Origin: Salminus brasiliensis
Lineage: Eukaryota; Chordata; Actinopteri; Characiformes; Bryconidae
Direction: 5' to 3'
Length of the DNA: 64,000 bases
Assembly (NCBI RefSeq): GCF_030463535.1
Contig: NC_132896.1
Location: forward strand, 26,818,709-26,882,708
Every line of letters starts with the position of its first letter. Positions within the stretch are counted from its first letter, which is position 1. Shown here one piece after another: positions 13,051 through 25,299 of the stretch. The position numbers were made by a program, and so were the translations under genes. Below the pieces are notes generated by a model. It saw only the letters and a program-made list of their open reading frames with translations, searched no databases and was not told where the DNA came from.

Positions 13051-13559
13051 ATTCCTTAATTATTTTATTACTTTTGAAATCAAGAATGTCATCTGGACAG
13101 GGTGCCTTAACATATATAATATACACATACACACATCTATTTATATATGAACTGAAAGCCCACCGGTCACAAAGCAGTACAGATGCTGTTTCCAGTAAGT
13201 AACATAATGGGATTTATTACAAAATATGTTCTCTTAAATTCTCAATATGAGAACTACATTGTAAAAACATGTAGTAACCAGTTTTATCAGCTTCTTTATT
13301 TTTTACAGTGTAGATCTGAAAAGTGCCAATCCATGAAAATAGTGCTTACGTATGTATCACTGAATAAACATAACTAGTCTATTCAGTCCCACCCATGCCT
13401 ACATCCTCTGGAACTGCAAGGGTTTTGTGCTCGGTTTATCCAGTCCCACTGAAATATCCACAGCTATTAATTTCAGATACTGGTCTTGAAAGGAGGGTCC
13501 ATCTCCAAAGGAGGGGAAAAAATATATATAGCGTGTATTGAGTAGTTTCTTTTGTGCGG

Positions 13560-14060
13560 GAAATGCATTTATCGTCTAATCTTAATAACCCTGACCATCA
13601 TTTAGGCCAAATAAGTCCCTTTTACCTCACCTCTTTCTCTGCTCTAAAGGCATGGCTCTAGCTTTAATTATGACATATTGATTTTGTAGTTAAGCCTTGT
13701 TTGGCTTAATGAAATCTTTTGTTGGCCCTAATTCTGTCTTCCATTGTCGCCCCCTGAAGCGCTTTGATTTTTGTCCTCACCTTTTTTTTTGTGCCGTTTG
13801 AAATATTTAATCTCTCTTTGGTCATCGTCAACGGCTCCTTTAAAATGGGCACTGTTGCCATTTATCTTCAGTTTCCGAAAGCTCTTGCATTGACTCCCCG
13901 GCAATCAATTTCCTAAATGATGTAATTATCTGCCAGTCCTTTTTTTTTTGCACATTTAAAGTTGAGGGTTTATTTTAGATCAATTCAGACCACTTTGCTT
14001 GCAAATTGTGCAATTGCATTGCCTTCAAATTCCTCACAAATCCAATTGGGATTAAGGCTT
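13560..14060. promoter_or_regulatory. Candidate conserved non-coding element, strong example
   Basis: About 500 bp of complex sequence with GCTTTAATTATGACATATTG near 13659, GCTTAATGAAATC near 13704, GATGTAATTATCTGCC near 13919 and AATTGCATTGCC near 14012. T-rich runs interrupt it near 13783 and 13940. No coding frame is seen. The length and site density resemble long vertebrate CNEs. Confidence 0.45.
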
Positions 14061-15224
14061 TTGGAGTGGAATGCCTAATGAATGTTTTTTTCTCTCTCTT
14101 GCCCCGTTCTGCTGCTAGATGGCGATTCGGTTGTCCTTCGTGTGTTGATGGGGAAGTATGCTACAGATGCACTACAAATTAGGCAGAGAATAAGCTGCAG
14201 ATCCCAACCTTGGATACGAGGCGTCCGAAAGCCAGAGGCAAGGTATTGGCCACTGTCTTGTGCAGACTCTAATAACCACTGCCTCCTCCAAAAGGCTGTT
14301 AGTTTACTAGGGGGGAAATCGTGGAGGAACGTATGTTTTAGGACAGATGTGGACAGAAAAAAATATTTTTTTTACAGTAAAGCTAAGATTTAATGTTTTT
14401 TATTACTGACAGCTAAATCTAGAGGAAAAAAGCAAAACCATCCACTAACTGTCTTTTATGGCATTTTGAAAGCACTGGTTGCTCTTTACTGTGTGTGAAC
14501 ATTTCTAGATAAATGGGCCCGTATAAATGGTCTAAACATGACATGAAAGAAAATTTAAATACTATAATCAGGCAGGGTTGAAATCACATGTTTTTTTTGC
14601 TCTGAGAAAGCAATTGGCAGTTGTCTAATTTATTATTTTAATTTTGGCAGATGAGTTTCCTCCTACTTTAGATGTTGTTGAGTTTATAAAAACAACTTTA
14701 AAGGAGAAGAAAATGGAATGAAATTAAGGTTATTCTATTATTCTAGGTGATTATACTGCACTTTGTCTAATAGAAAGTACTGAAAATGAATTGTGGTCCA
14801 CACAGTGTGAACATGGGTTAAAAATGTCCCCAAAATGAGTTACTTAATGATTTGAAATCTGCCTTAAAATTGTAATAGCATTAATACCCATTTCATTACT
14901 GTTTTTTAAATCATATTTAAATTTCAGTGATAATATGCTTTTCTTATGCAACCTACCCTTTATTGCCCCCATTGCCCTGAACAGGTTTTAGATTCAGTAG
15001 TCCACGAAAGATACAAAGATCCTGGCATCTAGCATGTAGTGCTGTGTGTGTACGAGTGTGTAAGTGTGGGGCAGGGGGGTTCCTGTGCCCCCTTTATTTC
15101 TTTGTAACCGAACGATGCGTTTGTCCCACAGGGAGTGTCAGTCTCTGGCTTGGTCTGGCTCAGCTTTGGCTGGCTGGCTTGCTGGCTGGCTGGCGGTGGG
15201 GGGAACCGTCGAGGGAGGAGAAGG
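14061..15224. other. Intergenic, no gene seen
   Basis: Contains an open frame of about 100 codons near 14082-14393, with no recognisable domain or splice context. A GGCT-rich imperfect tandem tract lies at about 15165-15195. Otherwise nothing stands out. Confidence 0.5.
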
Positions 15225-15480
15225 GGGGTCCGCAGGCCACTAAATCAGTGCACGCTTGTCAACATCCTCGGGCCGCGGGAATTACTCAACTGAAAATAAC
15301 AAATGGCTGTCATTGCCGAGCCAAAAACCTGTGATTATAATTATCACATCCCCAGTGACCTTGCATAAACTTTAATCTCTCTCCAATGGAGCATTTAAAT
15401 AGCCTGTATCTACTGGCAGCGGGACCGGCAGTCCTGGGCCACTGGAACACAGAGGATCACTGATTCACGAAAGAGCTATC
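15225..15480. promoter_or_regulatory. Candidate conserved non-coding element
   Basis: GC-balanced block with GGGAATTACTCAACTG near 15276, GATTATAATTATCACATC at 15332, a TGACCTT nuclear-receptor-type half site at 15356 and AAACTTTAATCTC near 15368. It is bounded downstream by a TG microsatellite. Confidence 0.4.
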
Positions 15481-15526
15481 GCTAGGGCCGCTACTGCGTG
15501 AGGGATTGCACATGCTAGAGGCAGGC

Positions 15527-15552
15527 TGTGTGTGTGTGTGTGTGTGTGTGTG
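15527..15552. repeat. (TG)n microsatellite
   Basis: About 13 TG units, followed by degenerate TGCATGTGCGTGTGTGAG. Confidence 0.95.
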
Positions 15553-15814
15553 CATGTGCGTGTGTGAGTGAGAGTGCTTGTTGGATTGTGTGTTTGCTGT
15601 CTTAGTGATAAACCAGGGGGGTGGGTGGGAGGGATATTTTGTTATGAAGATGCTTTCCTCTAGCGTTGGCCTTGTAGCTGTGTACACAAGCTGGATACTA
15701 CGCATGGTTGCGGTTGTTTAGGACCCAGCAGCTCTTTGTAGCTCTTTGTAGATACTAATGCTGTGGGGGTTTTTATGTATGTTTTTTCAACATACAGTCA
15801 CATGTAAAAGTTTT

Positions 15815-16055
15815 ATATGGTCGCTGTCCAATAAAAAACATGTCCATCTCCAAAATGGTGACTTTACAGGAGAGGGCAAAATGTTCCTGACTTTGAATGG
15901 AAGTTAATGTAAAATAAGAGTTTATTACAGGTCATTTAGAGCATTTCTATTGGTCTGTTCATCCAGAAATATTTACACAGTAAAGAAGCAGCTACAGGGA
16001 TCAAATAATGGAGAAAGCTAAAATTGACATGAGAGACATGTTTTGTGTTGGACAG
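15815..16055. repeat. Dispersed repeat, family 'A', copy 2
   Basis: The longest of three related copies. After the AGAGCATTTCTATTGGT core it continues with GTTCATCCAGAAAT and GCTACAGGGATCAAATAATG, and it ends near GTGTTGGACAGCAGC. Copy 1 at 12786 and copy 3 at 45505 share the core order. No reading frame or terminal repeat was identified, so its class is unknown. Confidence 0.7.
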
Positions 16056-17084
16056 CAGCAACATGTTATGTTAAAGGTAGATAAATAAACAGAAATTGCT
16101 CTTTAAAATGTCAGAAAAATACTACATTGAAAGAGCTGCTCAGTTATTTCACTACAAAACATGTCACTTGATCCGAGTTATCCAAGCTTTCATATGCAGC
16201 TGTATCTTTCACATGCACAGATGCTTTAATAAAGCTCCAGTTTCATCTCACCAACCAGAGGTTCCCAAACGTTTTCATGCCCAAATGGAGTGTTTGTATC
16301 ATGACCATCCAGGTAGTCTATAAAGTGAAATAATTTTAAATGCTGTTGAGGGCAGCAGTCCTTGAAAGTCCTTAAATTACTCAATATAGTGTTCTTTAAA
16401 TTAGCAAATACAATAGCATAATATGATCAAGCATAGGTGTACACTTATGTACTTATTAAAATGAATCACTAATTTGTTCCACATTTTGATGTAGTTTGAG
16501 GATGTTAACACAATACATTACATCTATGTTTAGTTGGACATTATGGGCTGGGTTCTCAGACCCAAATTGAAGGTATATATATATCCTACAATTTTCCTGT
16601 GCCATGCCTTTAAGGCTGTAGGATGAATTAGCTCCATTTTGATAGGCTACTCTGTATTGTGTCTTATTCAAAAAGCACTCTGAAGGCATCAGTTGTGTAT
16701 GCGCACATCACATAGCAAGTATTTCTCCAACCTAAAAAGAGTGTCTAAGACTAGGCCTAAACCATGTCTGGGAAACCAGCTCTACATGTCATATTGAAAT
16801 TTATTTGGGTTCATGTTGTGAGCTGGCTTTGTACACTACATTGATGCAGCTTCCTCATGATTTACCAGATGAAAACCACCCTAAAATAAACACTAAGACA
16901 GATTTACACTTGTATTACTGTATGTACAAACCTGTTAAAAAGTAGTTCTTTGAAACAATGCCATGGGAAAAAGAAAAACTTTCCAGTTTATGGTTCCAAA
17001 CCACATATCTGAGCCAGGAACCATTTAACCTTTTTCTTTTTAAAGCAACCCTCTGAAACAGAACCCAGTGTCGTAGTGGATTTT
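16056..17084. other. Intergenic, no gene seen
   Basis: AT-rich DNA with short frames only. No family or RNA gene was recognised. Confidence 0.5.
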
Positions 17085-17480
17085 GCTTCATTGTCAGGAC
17101 GGATTATCCGACAAGGCAAGGCGCTGATGGGCCTGCGTCACGCAGGCTGTGCTGATGTGACAGTGAGCTAATGACTGTCTGCGCCTGCAGCATAGCTCCT
17201 CTTGTTTCAGCCAGGGCCTCCCAGCGTGCCTGGCTAATTGGTAGGAATTCCCTCTGTTCCCAGCAGTCATAATTATTGCACGATTAGCTCTGATTAGCAT
17301 TGTAACAGCTACGGCACACCAGCCACTCCAAAAGCTCGCCAGGCATGAAGAGGACTGGCGCTGAGCCTATTATCTGCAACAAGATTTTTGTTATCAGTTA
17401 TTAGCAATTATAGCGCAGCTTTTATTAGCAGCCTTCAGCACGTTCTGCCAAACTCTGGAAGTGCTCACAGTGATAATGAA
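17085..17480. promoter_or_regulatory. Candidate conserved non-coding element, strong example
   Basis: Clustered cores: GGCTAATTGGTAGG at 17230, CATAATTATTGCACGATTAG at 17268, CTGATTAGCATTG at 17290 and a run of TTATTAGCAATTATAG and TTTTATTAGCAG at 17398-17432. The 5' part is GC-balanced with no simple repeats. No coding frame is seen. Confidence 0.45.
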
Positions 17481-18140
17481 GTAGTTGGACTGTATTCATC
17501 AGCACCTCTGCACATTGCAGGGCCAGTTTGAGTTTAACGGCAAGGTATATTGTTTGTGCTGGCGTTCTGCAGTAGCAGTTTGGCGTGCCTGTATATTTTT
17601 TATTAGCTCTCTCAAAATTGGTTCAATTTCAAGGCTTAAGGTCCAGTGCCAGGAAATGAACTCTGCTGTCGCTTTTTATGGTGAACGAGATGAAATGTGA
17701 GGGAAGTTGAGTTTGTGGTTGAGCATGACGGGCTACTAAAGTGACTCTTGTGTGGTTCCTTTGGGCTGTTTTTGTTTTTTGCACCAAGTTGATCACCTGC
17801 AGCGTTTTATAATATGAATGCACCAGCTGGTAAAAACAGTGCACGATCAGGGTGGAATTGACATTTATAATGGTTTATAATGCCCTCTTTCTACATGTTA
17901 GAGAAAAGATTTCAACCTCAAGTCAAAGAAGAGAATAGCTTGACATTGACATTTCCCACTAGAGGGCACCAGCTAAAGTGCTGCGCTGTTCTGGACTGTA
18001 AACAGCTTAAAGAGCTTGTCCTTGTGTTATAGTGTGGTATTTTTAGCATGGGTGAACGTAGTTCTTAGTCTTAGTTACTTCTGTGTGGGGATTCTAGTTA
18101 CTTACAGTGTCCTATTGAGCAGAAAGGCAGTTAGGGGGGA
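17481..18140. other. Intergenic, no gene seen
   Basis: No recognisable gene or repeat. Short frames on both strands overlap each other and have no domain. Confidence 0.5.
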
Positions 18141-18887
18141 GCTACTACAGTATGTGGACAGAAGTACTGGGACACCTGCTCATTCATTGGTTCTTTCAAA
18201 ATCAAGGGTATTAAAAAAAGAGTTTGTCCTGCTAATTAATTATCTCTACTGTCCAGGAAGCCTTTTTACTACATTATGGAGCATCGCTGTGAATTGGTTG
18301 CATTCAGCGACAAGGTTAGGATGTTGGATGATCACCAACCCACCTCATCCCTAACTCCTCAACCCATCCCAAAAGTATTGGATGGAGCACCAGCCATCAT
18401 TCCAGAGAACACAGTTCCACTGCTCCACAGCTTAATGCTGGGGGCTTTATACCCACCTAGCCCACACCTGCCATTAGGCATGGTGCCAATAGGTATATAT
18501 TTATCTGCTCCAGAGAGTCCTATTCTATTGGCAGTTCATTTACATTTATATTTATGGCGTTTAGCAGATCTCTTATCCAGATCAACTTCACTGTTTACTC
18601 AGAAAATATACTTAGCTAGTTTGTATAGGCTAGGATCCAAAAGATTAGATATTACTAAATACAAATTACTACTAAGGTCAAATGGATACCACAATACTTA
18701 ACATACACCACACTTTGCCCAAGTACTCTTGAAGGAGGAGGGTCTTCAGTCTTCATTTGAGACAGCAAGCAAATCTGCCGTTTGGACTAGGGACTAGACA
18801 TGCAGTGTGTGTATTTGCACATCTGTGTCAGCAAAGAGTTGTAAGAAGGAGTGTCCGCAAACATTTGGACATAAAGTGTATAAGAAT
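18141..18887 (+). mobile_element. Non-autonomous DNA transposon (MITE) with nested insertion
   Basis: Begins with TATGTGGACAGAAGTACTGG then GACACCTGCTC, and ends with GTGTCCGCAAACATTTGGAC then ATAAAGTG. The two ends are imperfect inverted repeats. Interior phrases (GCTGGGGGCTTTATACCC, GAGAGTCCTATTCTATTGGC) recur at 57790-57900 in this window. At about 18535-18790 the body is split by a different repeat starting near TTTATGGCGTTTAGCAGAT, a fragment of a very common teleost element ('GCAGACGCTCTTATCCAGAG' type). Open frames across it are non-functional. Confidence 0.75.
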
Positions 18888-18949
18888 TAATTGGACATTT
18901 TGCCAGTATCCCAGTGATATATGATGACAAATAGCAGTTTTGTCATGAA

Positions 18950-19130
18950 CAATTATGGGTATTGTTTACTGACAGCTACATAAGCCTTTCATGACAACTG
19001 TGACAACTGACATAACCCTACAGAAACATTTTTCAAGGCTTATTCGTGATGCGTGTTGGAACAAGTCTCTAATCAACTATTATGTAGGCCTGTTTCACTT
19101 GTCATGAAAGGCTTACGTAGCTGTTGTGTG
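18950..19130. mobile_element. Fold-back MITE with inverted arms
   Basis: GACAGCTACATAAGCCTTTC with ATGACAACTG (18971-19000) is matched in inverse by the stretch at 19097-19125 (CACTTGTCATGAAAGGCTTA then CGTAGCTGTT). The loop is about 95 bp. It has no coding capacity. Confidence 0.7.
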
Positions 19131-19289
19131 GTCCTATGAATGCCGTCCTTCAGTAAACCCTTACCCTTAAATGTTTGCCATGTCTTGTATCGGGACTGGC
19201 TTCTGGTATTTGTGGTACGATAACGTTTTCATTTAATCCTGCAGAAAGAAGTTTTGTCAAACGCTCCACCGAGGTCCATTTGTAGCAGC

Positions 19290-19700
19290 TATTCTCCCTC
19301 CTTCACTGTTAAATGTGTCCGGCCCTCTCTCTCCCTCCCAGGAAAGCAGTGCAGAGGGGAGCTGTAGGGATCAGCACACACATTTGAAAGCGTGGCCCCG
19401 CTGAGCCTGACCCTGCCGGCCCCCGAGATGACAAGCAGGGCCGCATTAATCTCGCTCCAATGCTTGACTCCTGCAACGATATATTAAAAACACAGTGTAA
19501 TACATTCTGATATCGCCTTTGATCGCCTCAATATGAAACATGGTACATGGTATTAATTTCAGCGGCTGTGGCATTCCGTGACCCGGACAGCAGATAGATC
19601 AAGAAAAGCACAGCAGCTCAGCGGAAGCGTGAGCGGGACTCACTGCGAGAGATACGGGCGTGCTCTCTATATGCCTGCATACAAAAGGCGATCCATGTGG
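19290..19700. promoter_or_regulatory. Candidate conserved non-coding element
   Basis: GC-balanced unique sequence with CCGCATTAATCTCGCTCC at 19441, GCCTTTGATCGCC near 19514 (TCF-like) and GGTATTAATTTCAGCGG near 19549. A CT-rich stretch lies near 19320. No coding frame is seen. Confidence 0.4.
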
Positions 19701-20781
19701 CCTTCTCTGTGTCCCAACAGAATTTATAGCCTTGTTGTTTTTAGTCTTGTTGTTTAAGTGATTCATGTACTGGTTTGTGTGTCAGTTGTTTAATATACTT
19801 TCCATAGTTTCTATAGATTTTCCATGTCTGCATGTTTGTATTTGTGCATCGTTTAAGAAACCTGCATGATATTGTCAGCGTGGGTCTGTAAGTGTATTGC
19901 ATGTGCATGTCACTATTTCAAAGGCCTCATATGAGAGCAAGCCTGAGGGAGGCAGGGTCAAGTGATTTGCCCTCAGGTCAATTGACTGCAGCTACTCTAA
20001 CTTCCAGCCATTAGCTTGAGTCCCCTGGCAACGGAAGGCCTGACGCTTGTGAGAGATTTAGCAGGGCTCAATCTTAATGTGATATGAAGACCTTAAAATT
20101 TGTTTGTTGTGAAATTTCGCTTCCTAATGGGAATTTATCATCTCTCTAAAAAGCTGGCTTTTGGGCCTCTTTATTGGACATTGAGACCTCTATTCCACAG
20201 TATAGATTTTCCTTCATGATGTGTTTTTCACATTAGCACCGCTGTCAGATGTAGAAATTGAACAATATAATCAGTATGGCTCCATTATTTTGGACATTTT
20301 TGTTTTTTATTTGTTCCTGACAGATACTATAGAGTTAAATATACATTAAACTCTGGAGTAGTGCTTTAGTCATTTTAGCATGATATATTAAGCTAATATT
20401 ATTTTCTATATCATTTCAGATCCCATCAGTCACTCAACAACAACATTACAGTTTATAGTATTGCTTGAGTTTGAAACAAACACATATCTCGATTAAGTAG
20501 TGAAACGTTTTTGTTTTAACCCAGCAGCTAGGCGTCATGACATTTACCCAAAAGTCACCAGCATTATGGAATTAACTCAGTGACCCAACTGGTCCAACCT
20601 AACATTTGGGTATGAAATAAAACCCAGATTTGGTGAAGTTTGGTTCTAAATTATTCTGTAATTCATGGCACAGCTTCATTTGTAAACAGCCCCTAATTTC
20701 ATTGTCAGTTTTACTGAATGTGGCTAACATTGCTATCTATATCACTGAGGTCCTACAAATGCGTTTACCATTCAGGCCATG

Positions 20782-20785
<4 letters not shown>
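19701..20785. other. Intergenic, no gene seen
   Basis: AT-rich. A possible weak regulatory patch lies near 19920-20140 (CCATTAGCTTGAG and CTTAATGTGATATG). No gene was recognised. Confidence 0.45.

Positions 20786-20786
<1 letters not shown>

Positions 20787-20853
<67 letters not shown>
20787..20853. repeat. (AC)n microsatellite
   Basis: More than 30 AC units. Translation gives artificial His-Thr repeats. Confidence 0.98.
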
Positions 20854-20855
<2 letters not shown>

Positions 20856-22439
20856 TGCACATACAGAAAAGACCCATACGCACACAAACACAGAGCACAG
20901 AGGTATATTACAAATACATAAATCATAATGTTTCAACAAAAGCTGAATTTCATTTCCCCCACTCAGCTGTTATCTTGGTTTGGTGGTATATAGCATGCTT
21001 TGGCCGAGTAATTTATTACTCACGCTGAATGGATAATGGCAGGCTCAGTCTATTACCCAGAGCTTTGTTAGAGCCTTGAATGGCTTTTTTTTTTTTAAAC
21101 CAACACTTTGCCAAATCTCCCACCATCTGTAATACTTAAACAACCTGTTATTATTTTGTCCATGGACAAAATTACATAATTCCAGAAGGTGGCAACCACA
21201 ATTTAACTCCACAATTTAAAGTTTCTGGGTGGCGTAAATGGAATCTTTTAAACAGAGAGTAAAACTACTGTCAGCTCGGTATGCTCCTGCATGTTGCCTA
21301 AAATTGGCTGTGAAAAGATTGAAAGCAACACTGTAACATTACAGGACAATTGTGGGGCAATAAGGGGTGGTTCTCTGAACACAGATTTAATGGGCGTTTC
21401 ACTGATTTCTGAACCTTTTTGAGTCAAAGTAAACAGTTTAAGAGCGGTTTGATGTGACATGCTCAGTTCTAGAGAAACTTAGTTAATCCACGAGTTTAGA
21501 TCTGTTCATAGCGTTTGACTTAGAAACCAGAAATCTTAAGCAATAAATGCCTCTTAAAGCTACCTCACAGGAAGCGTGTTATGTGAAGTGATAATAAATA
21601 TGCTGATCTTAGGAGCAGTTTATGGAGAGGCATGAATCGTGACAAAGCAGTTCCCATAGAAAGTTTTTGTTTTCACATTTGCTACTGCTTTACTATTATC
21701 AACATCTCAGAAGATGTTCCTCGTCTGGTATTCACTGGTATTTTAAGATTGCAAATAATGGCTGTTGTTACGTTATGTAGTGACCCCTGGTCCCTATCAA
21801 ACTGTAAAGATTTGCATTCCACCAGTCAGAATGACTCTTTTTACATCTTAACAATATGTGGAGATTTTAGTCCTAATGCCTGACTGAATGGCACTTCCTG
21901 ACTGATGCATTTCTTATAAATGCTTTAAACTGTTTAAGTCTAATTCAACCCAACATTGATGTCTCAAATGTTAACAAATCTCTTTAGTAGATCTTGCATA
22001 TTAGCATAATTCCTGTTTCCTGGTAAAATGCTTGAAATCTCCCAAAGTCTTACATCAAATGCTTTGCTTCACATCATTCAGATACTAAGAAAATGGAAGA
22101 ACATTATGAGCAGTACATAGCTGCCAGTGAGTTATTTTACTTCTGTTGTGTGTGTGCAGCGCACTGCAGCGAGTCTCCGGGGGGTCTGACTGTAGCCATG
22201 TAGATCGGACTGAGGGATGGGGGTCATCCCAGGGCTCAGACAGGACAGAGAGTCCTCCACTGACCACTGACCACATCACTGCTGGGGATTTCTCTCATGT
22301 CACCCTTTCCAGTTCAGAAGCTGAACTAAAAGAAACCAGCCAAGCATGCTCTTTTATTGCAATTTTGGAGTAAAATTGCAGCGAGATTAAAGTTTTGTCC
22401 TTCAGAAAAAAAAGAAAAGCTATTACACAAGGTTTCTTT
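20854..22439. other. Intergenic, no confident gene
   Basis: Mostly AT-rich. A 75-codon open frame at about 22146-22373 is preceded by an acceptor-like TGTGTGTGTGCAG, but it has no recognisable domain and no partner exon, so it is not called as a gene. Confidence 0.45.
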
Positions 22440-23260
22440 TGTTGGTAATATCAAAGTGACATGCTCAGCGCGGGCCTTTAAATCCTGCGCTTGGCCAAGA
22501 AACCCTTTTAAATGCAGATATGTAATTAATTCTTCATGTTTAGTGAATTAAACATATCTTAGAGCGCAGAGACCGGCGGGTGAAGGTGGTAATTTTATTA
22601 TGTAGCAGATAAAAGGGGAGCCAATGACCCCCCCCCCCCAATCCCCTGCGCTGTAGCCAAGCCCCATCACAAAACACTCCCCCGCCACTACGAATTCATT
22701 TCCGAGTGCAAAAATGCAAAGTCCCTATGATAATAGAGAACAATCAGGACTACTTGCTTATTCTCCAGGGTACATTCTGCAGTCAGCATAATACACCCGG
22801 CCCGGGCAGGGGGGACATAAAGCAGTTTTCAGAAACAAAGAAAAGGAGCAGGGGTGCGTGCCAGCACTTATAGATGTGGGATCATATTATTAACCTCTCG
22901 TCCACGCTGCAAGGTGCTTCAGCGCTCTGCAAAGAGGAACATGTGCCGAGAGGAGTGCTGCCTGGTCACCTACGAAACAGCGGGCATCATTTATTCATGC
23001 TATATCCGAGTTGTAATCGTGTTATTAGAAGAACGGGGAGAAATTGAATGAGGGAGGAGAATCCTATTAAGATAATTATTGCAGCATATCGCTTGGAGGT
23101 GTAGCTTGCCCGTCGCCCCGCGTCCTTTGTGAATTAATAAGGAGCAAATGAAACATTTTCTCCTTGCTCCTAACTCCAGCTAATGTGTTGTAATTGACTC
23201 TGCAATTTTCTAATTGTGATTGCTATTTTAATTTTACTCTTGACTGTGCAACTAACAGTG
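22440..23260. promoter_or_regulatory. Candidate conserved non-coding cluster, strong example
   Basis: About 800 bp with ATGTAATTAATTCTTC at 22519, GGTGGTAATTTTATTATG at 22585, GATAATTATTGCAGC at 23071, GTGAATTAATAAGG at 23129 and a TAATTGACTCTGCAATTTTC then TAATTGTGATTGC stretch at 23191-23223. A C-run near 22628 splits it. GC-rich parts (CACCCGGCCCGGGCAGG near 22793) alternate with AT cores. No coding frame is seen. Confidence 0.45.
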
Positions 23261-24009
23261 TATAGTAATTAAAATGGATTGCATGGTGTACCTGTAGGAT
23301 TCAACCAACCTTGTACTTGGACCACAATTGAACTACTAAGGGAACAGAATGGCTATGCGGTTCAAGGGTATTCAGTATTCAAGAGTTGAGGAAACCGTTT
23401 TGCAACATGAACCATTTTGGTTGGTAGTCTAGAGTGAGCTGTAAAGTAACACATTAATTTCTAAATAATCCAGAAGTATTTGGACACTCCTGTTCAGAAT
23501 TGTCTCTGTCCATAGTAGTACATTTAAGAGAAAAGGCAAAAGCATTGTAAACTTTTAATGCATGAGTATGTAGAGATGTTTCATTTTGGATCTTTTCTAC
23601 TGGTTGATTATTGGTCATAAACTATCCACACAATGTAAACAACAACTGTTTGAAATTATGTAGAAATTTAAAACCTAGTAAAATTTGAAGTCTTATTTTC
23701 TGCTGCTAATAATAAGTCAGTCATAGCATGAAAAATGTGCATGCAAAATGTGATCAAAATATTTGCGTTTTCGTTTGGCTTTAACAGTTTATCACTGACT
23801 GTTCTTTTTACGGTGTTCTTTCCACTCCTGCAATGGCATTTCGGGCTTTTGCCCGCGAGTCCCCGTGGGATGTGTTCCCCAGTAATGAAAAAGGTTCCCT
23901 CTCAGCTTTTTAAGTGCATGGTGCAAGTGGGCCAGACACTTTCTAATTTAGAGAAAATTTGTGAAAATAGCTCAATTCCTTTTTCTCTGCTGCTCTTGAC
24001 GTGTCTTGT
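23261..24009. other. Intergenic, no gene seen
   Basis: AT-rich. A short stretch near 23470-23515 (AGAAGTATTTGGACACTCCT then GTCTCTGTCCATAGT) faintly resembles the ends of the MITE at 18141, but it is too diverged to call. Confidence 0.4.
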
Positions 24010-24260
24010 TTTGGGTTGTATTTTCAGCCCTCGAGTGCAGACAAATGTGGGTCGTTTACAACCCAACTGTAGGAATTAGCTGATAGACATCGAGGGAGAT
24101 AACTGAGAGCTGCAGCATTAGGACAGGGAAGCGCATTAATCTTTCCAAAATTAAAATCTGCGCCGCCGCGTTTAGGATTGAAGCCACCGCCGAGCGCCAG
24201 CCGCCTGACCGCCAGATTTGATAAAACTGTGTAAGGAGAGGCGAGATTTAGATAAATTGC
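24010..24260. promoter_or_regulatory. Candidate conserved non-coding element
   Basis: GC-balanced block with GCGCATTAATCTTTCC near 24131, AAAATTAAAATCTGCGCCGC near 24148 and GAGATTTAGATAAATTGCC near 24242. Frames on both strands are open by composition only. Confidence 0.4.
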
Positions 24261-25299
24261 CCATGGTGCTACTATAAGTGCAGTAGAATGGAGGTGGGGT
24301 GGGTGGGTAGAGAGGGCCCTTGTTAACCAGGAACACATGGACAGAAGCAGGCTGTTTACAGGGACCCCGGTGAGGGCGTCAAGACCACCAAACCTGATAA
24401 CCCACAGTTATTGATGTCAGGGACCAGAAAGCCAGCGCTATCTGCATGTGTTGCATATAAGCCGTTGTTTGTGAATGATGGCGCAGGTGCATACTCTGGG
24501 TTGAGAGGTGCATGGGGGGTAAAGCTTGTTTTGGCAGCTGCAGTTTGACACCATGGTAGATGATTGTGCGGGCTGCATGGCTAGGCTGTGTATTATATCA
24601 GTTCCTGTGAGGTCTAGAGGACAGAGGCAGAGGCTAAAGCCCTGCGAGTGTTCCGTGTGGCGGATGTCCCGAGACCACTAAGCTCAGCCTGCAAGGGCAC
24701 GACGCGGGGTTAGCCTGCTTCACGCTCTGTGGAACACATGACCAGTGTATGTGTCACTCCGGTGGGCTTACTGATCTCTCGCTCAGCTACACAGCTCCAT
24801 TGTGTGAAGCCAGTGTACTGAATTGAATGGTATCAGTTGCTAATACTGACCAAGTTTACTTGAATATTAGACCCTGTTATTGCGTTCACCATGTAAATGT
24901 GTGGAATATTTGAATTTCCATTAGTGCAACAGACTCTTAATTTTTTTGTTGAGTGTGTGCACCTATAAATTAAACATCCGGAGGTTAGAACTACTGTTTG
25001 GTTGGACAGGCCCTTTAGTTAGATTGTACCCAGGATGCCTGAAAACTCCAAGGATTCTTATCCCGATACAAGGGAAACATGGATGGTCTGACCAGTCCCC
25101 CTGTAATTGTAATCTCTCCAACTGACTGCCATGAAATTGACATTTGAGAGTAATTGTACAAGTGGAAAAATAATCAAATTGTACAAGGTACATATCGGCC
25201 GTAAGGACAGTAATATGTCCAGAATGGCCTGTTTGGGGTTGTGTGTGTAAGTGTGTTTGTGTGTGTGTTAGGATGCCTATGGCAAAAAGAGGCAGATTA
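24261..25299. other. Intergenic, no gene seen
   Basis: Moderately GC-rich up to about 24800, then AT-rich. No gene, RNA or repeat family was recognised. A degenerate TG tract lies near 25240-25268. Confidence 0.45.

Noticed and set aside
12878..13150. Poly-Leu and Tyr/Cys open frames
   Set aside because: Translations of the ATT/GTT microsatellite.
18016..18701. 112- and 141-codon open frames
   Set aside because: The second runs largely through the MITE and the first runs into it from the left. Terminal repeats and the recurrence at 57785 show it is a non-coding transposon.
20630..21028. 132-codon open frame
   Set aside because: It is carried by the AC microsatellite (His-Thr repeats) and has no other supporting feature.
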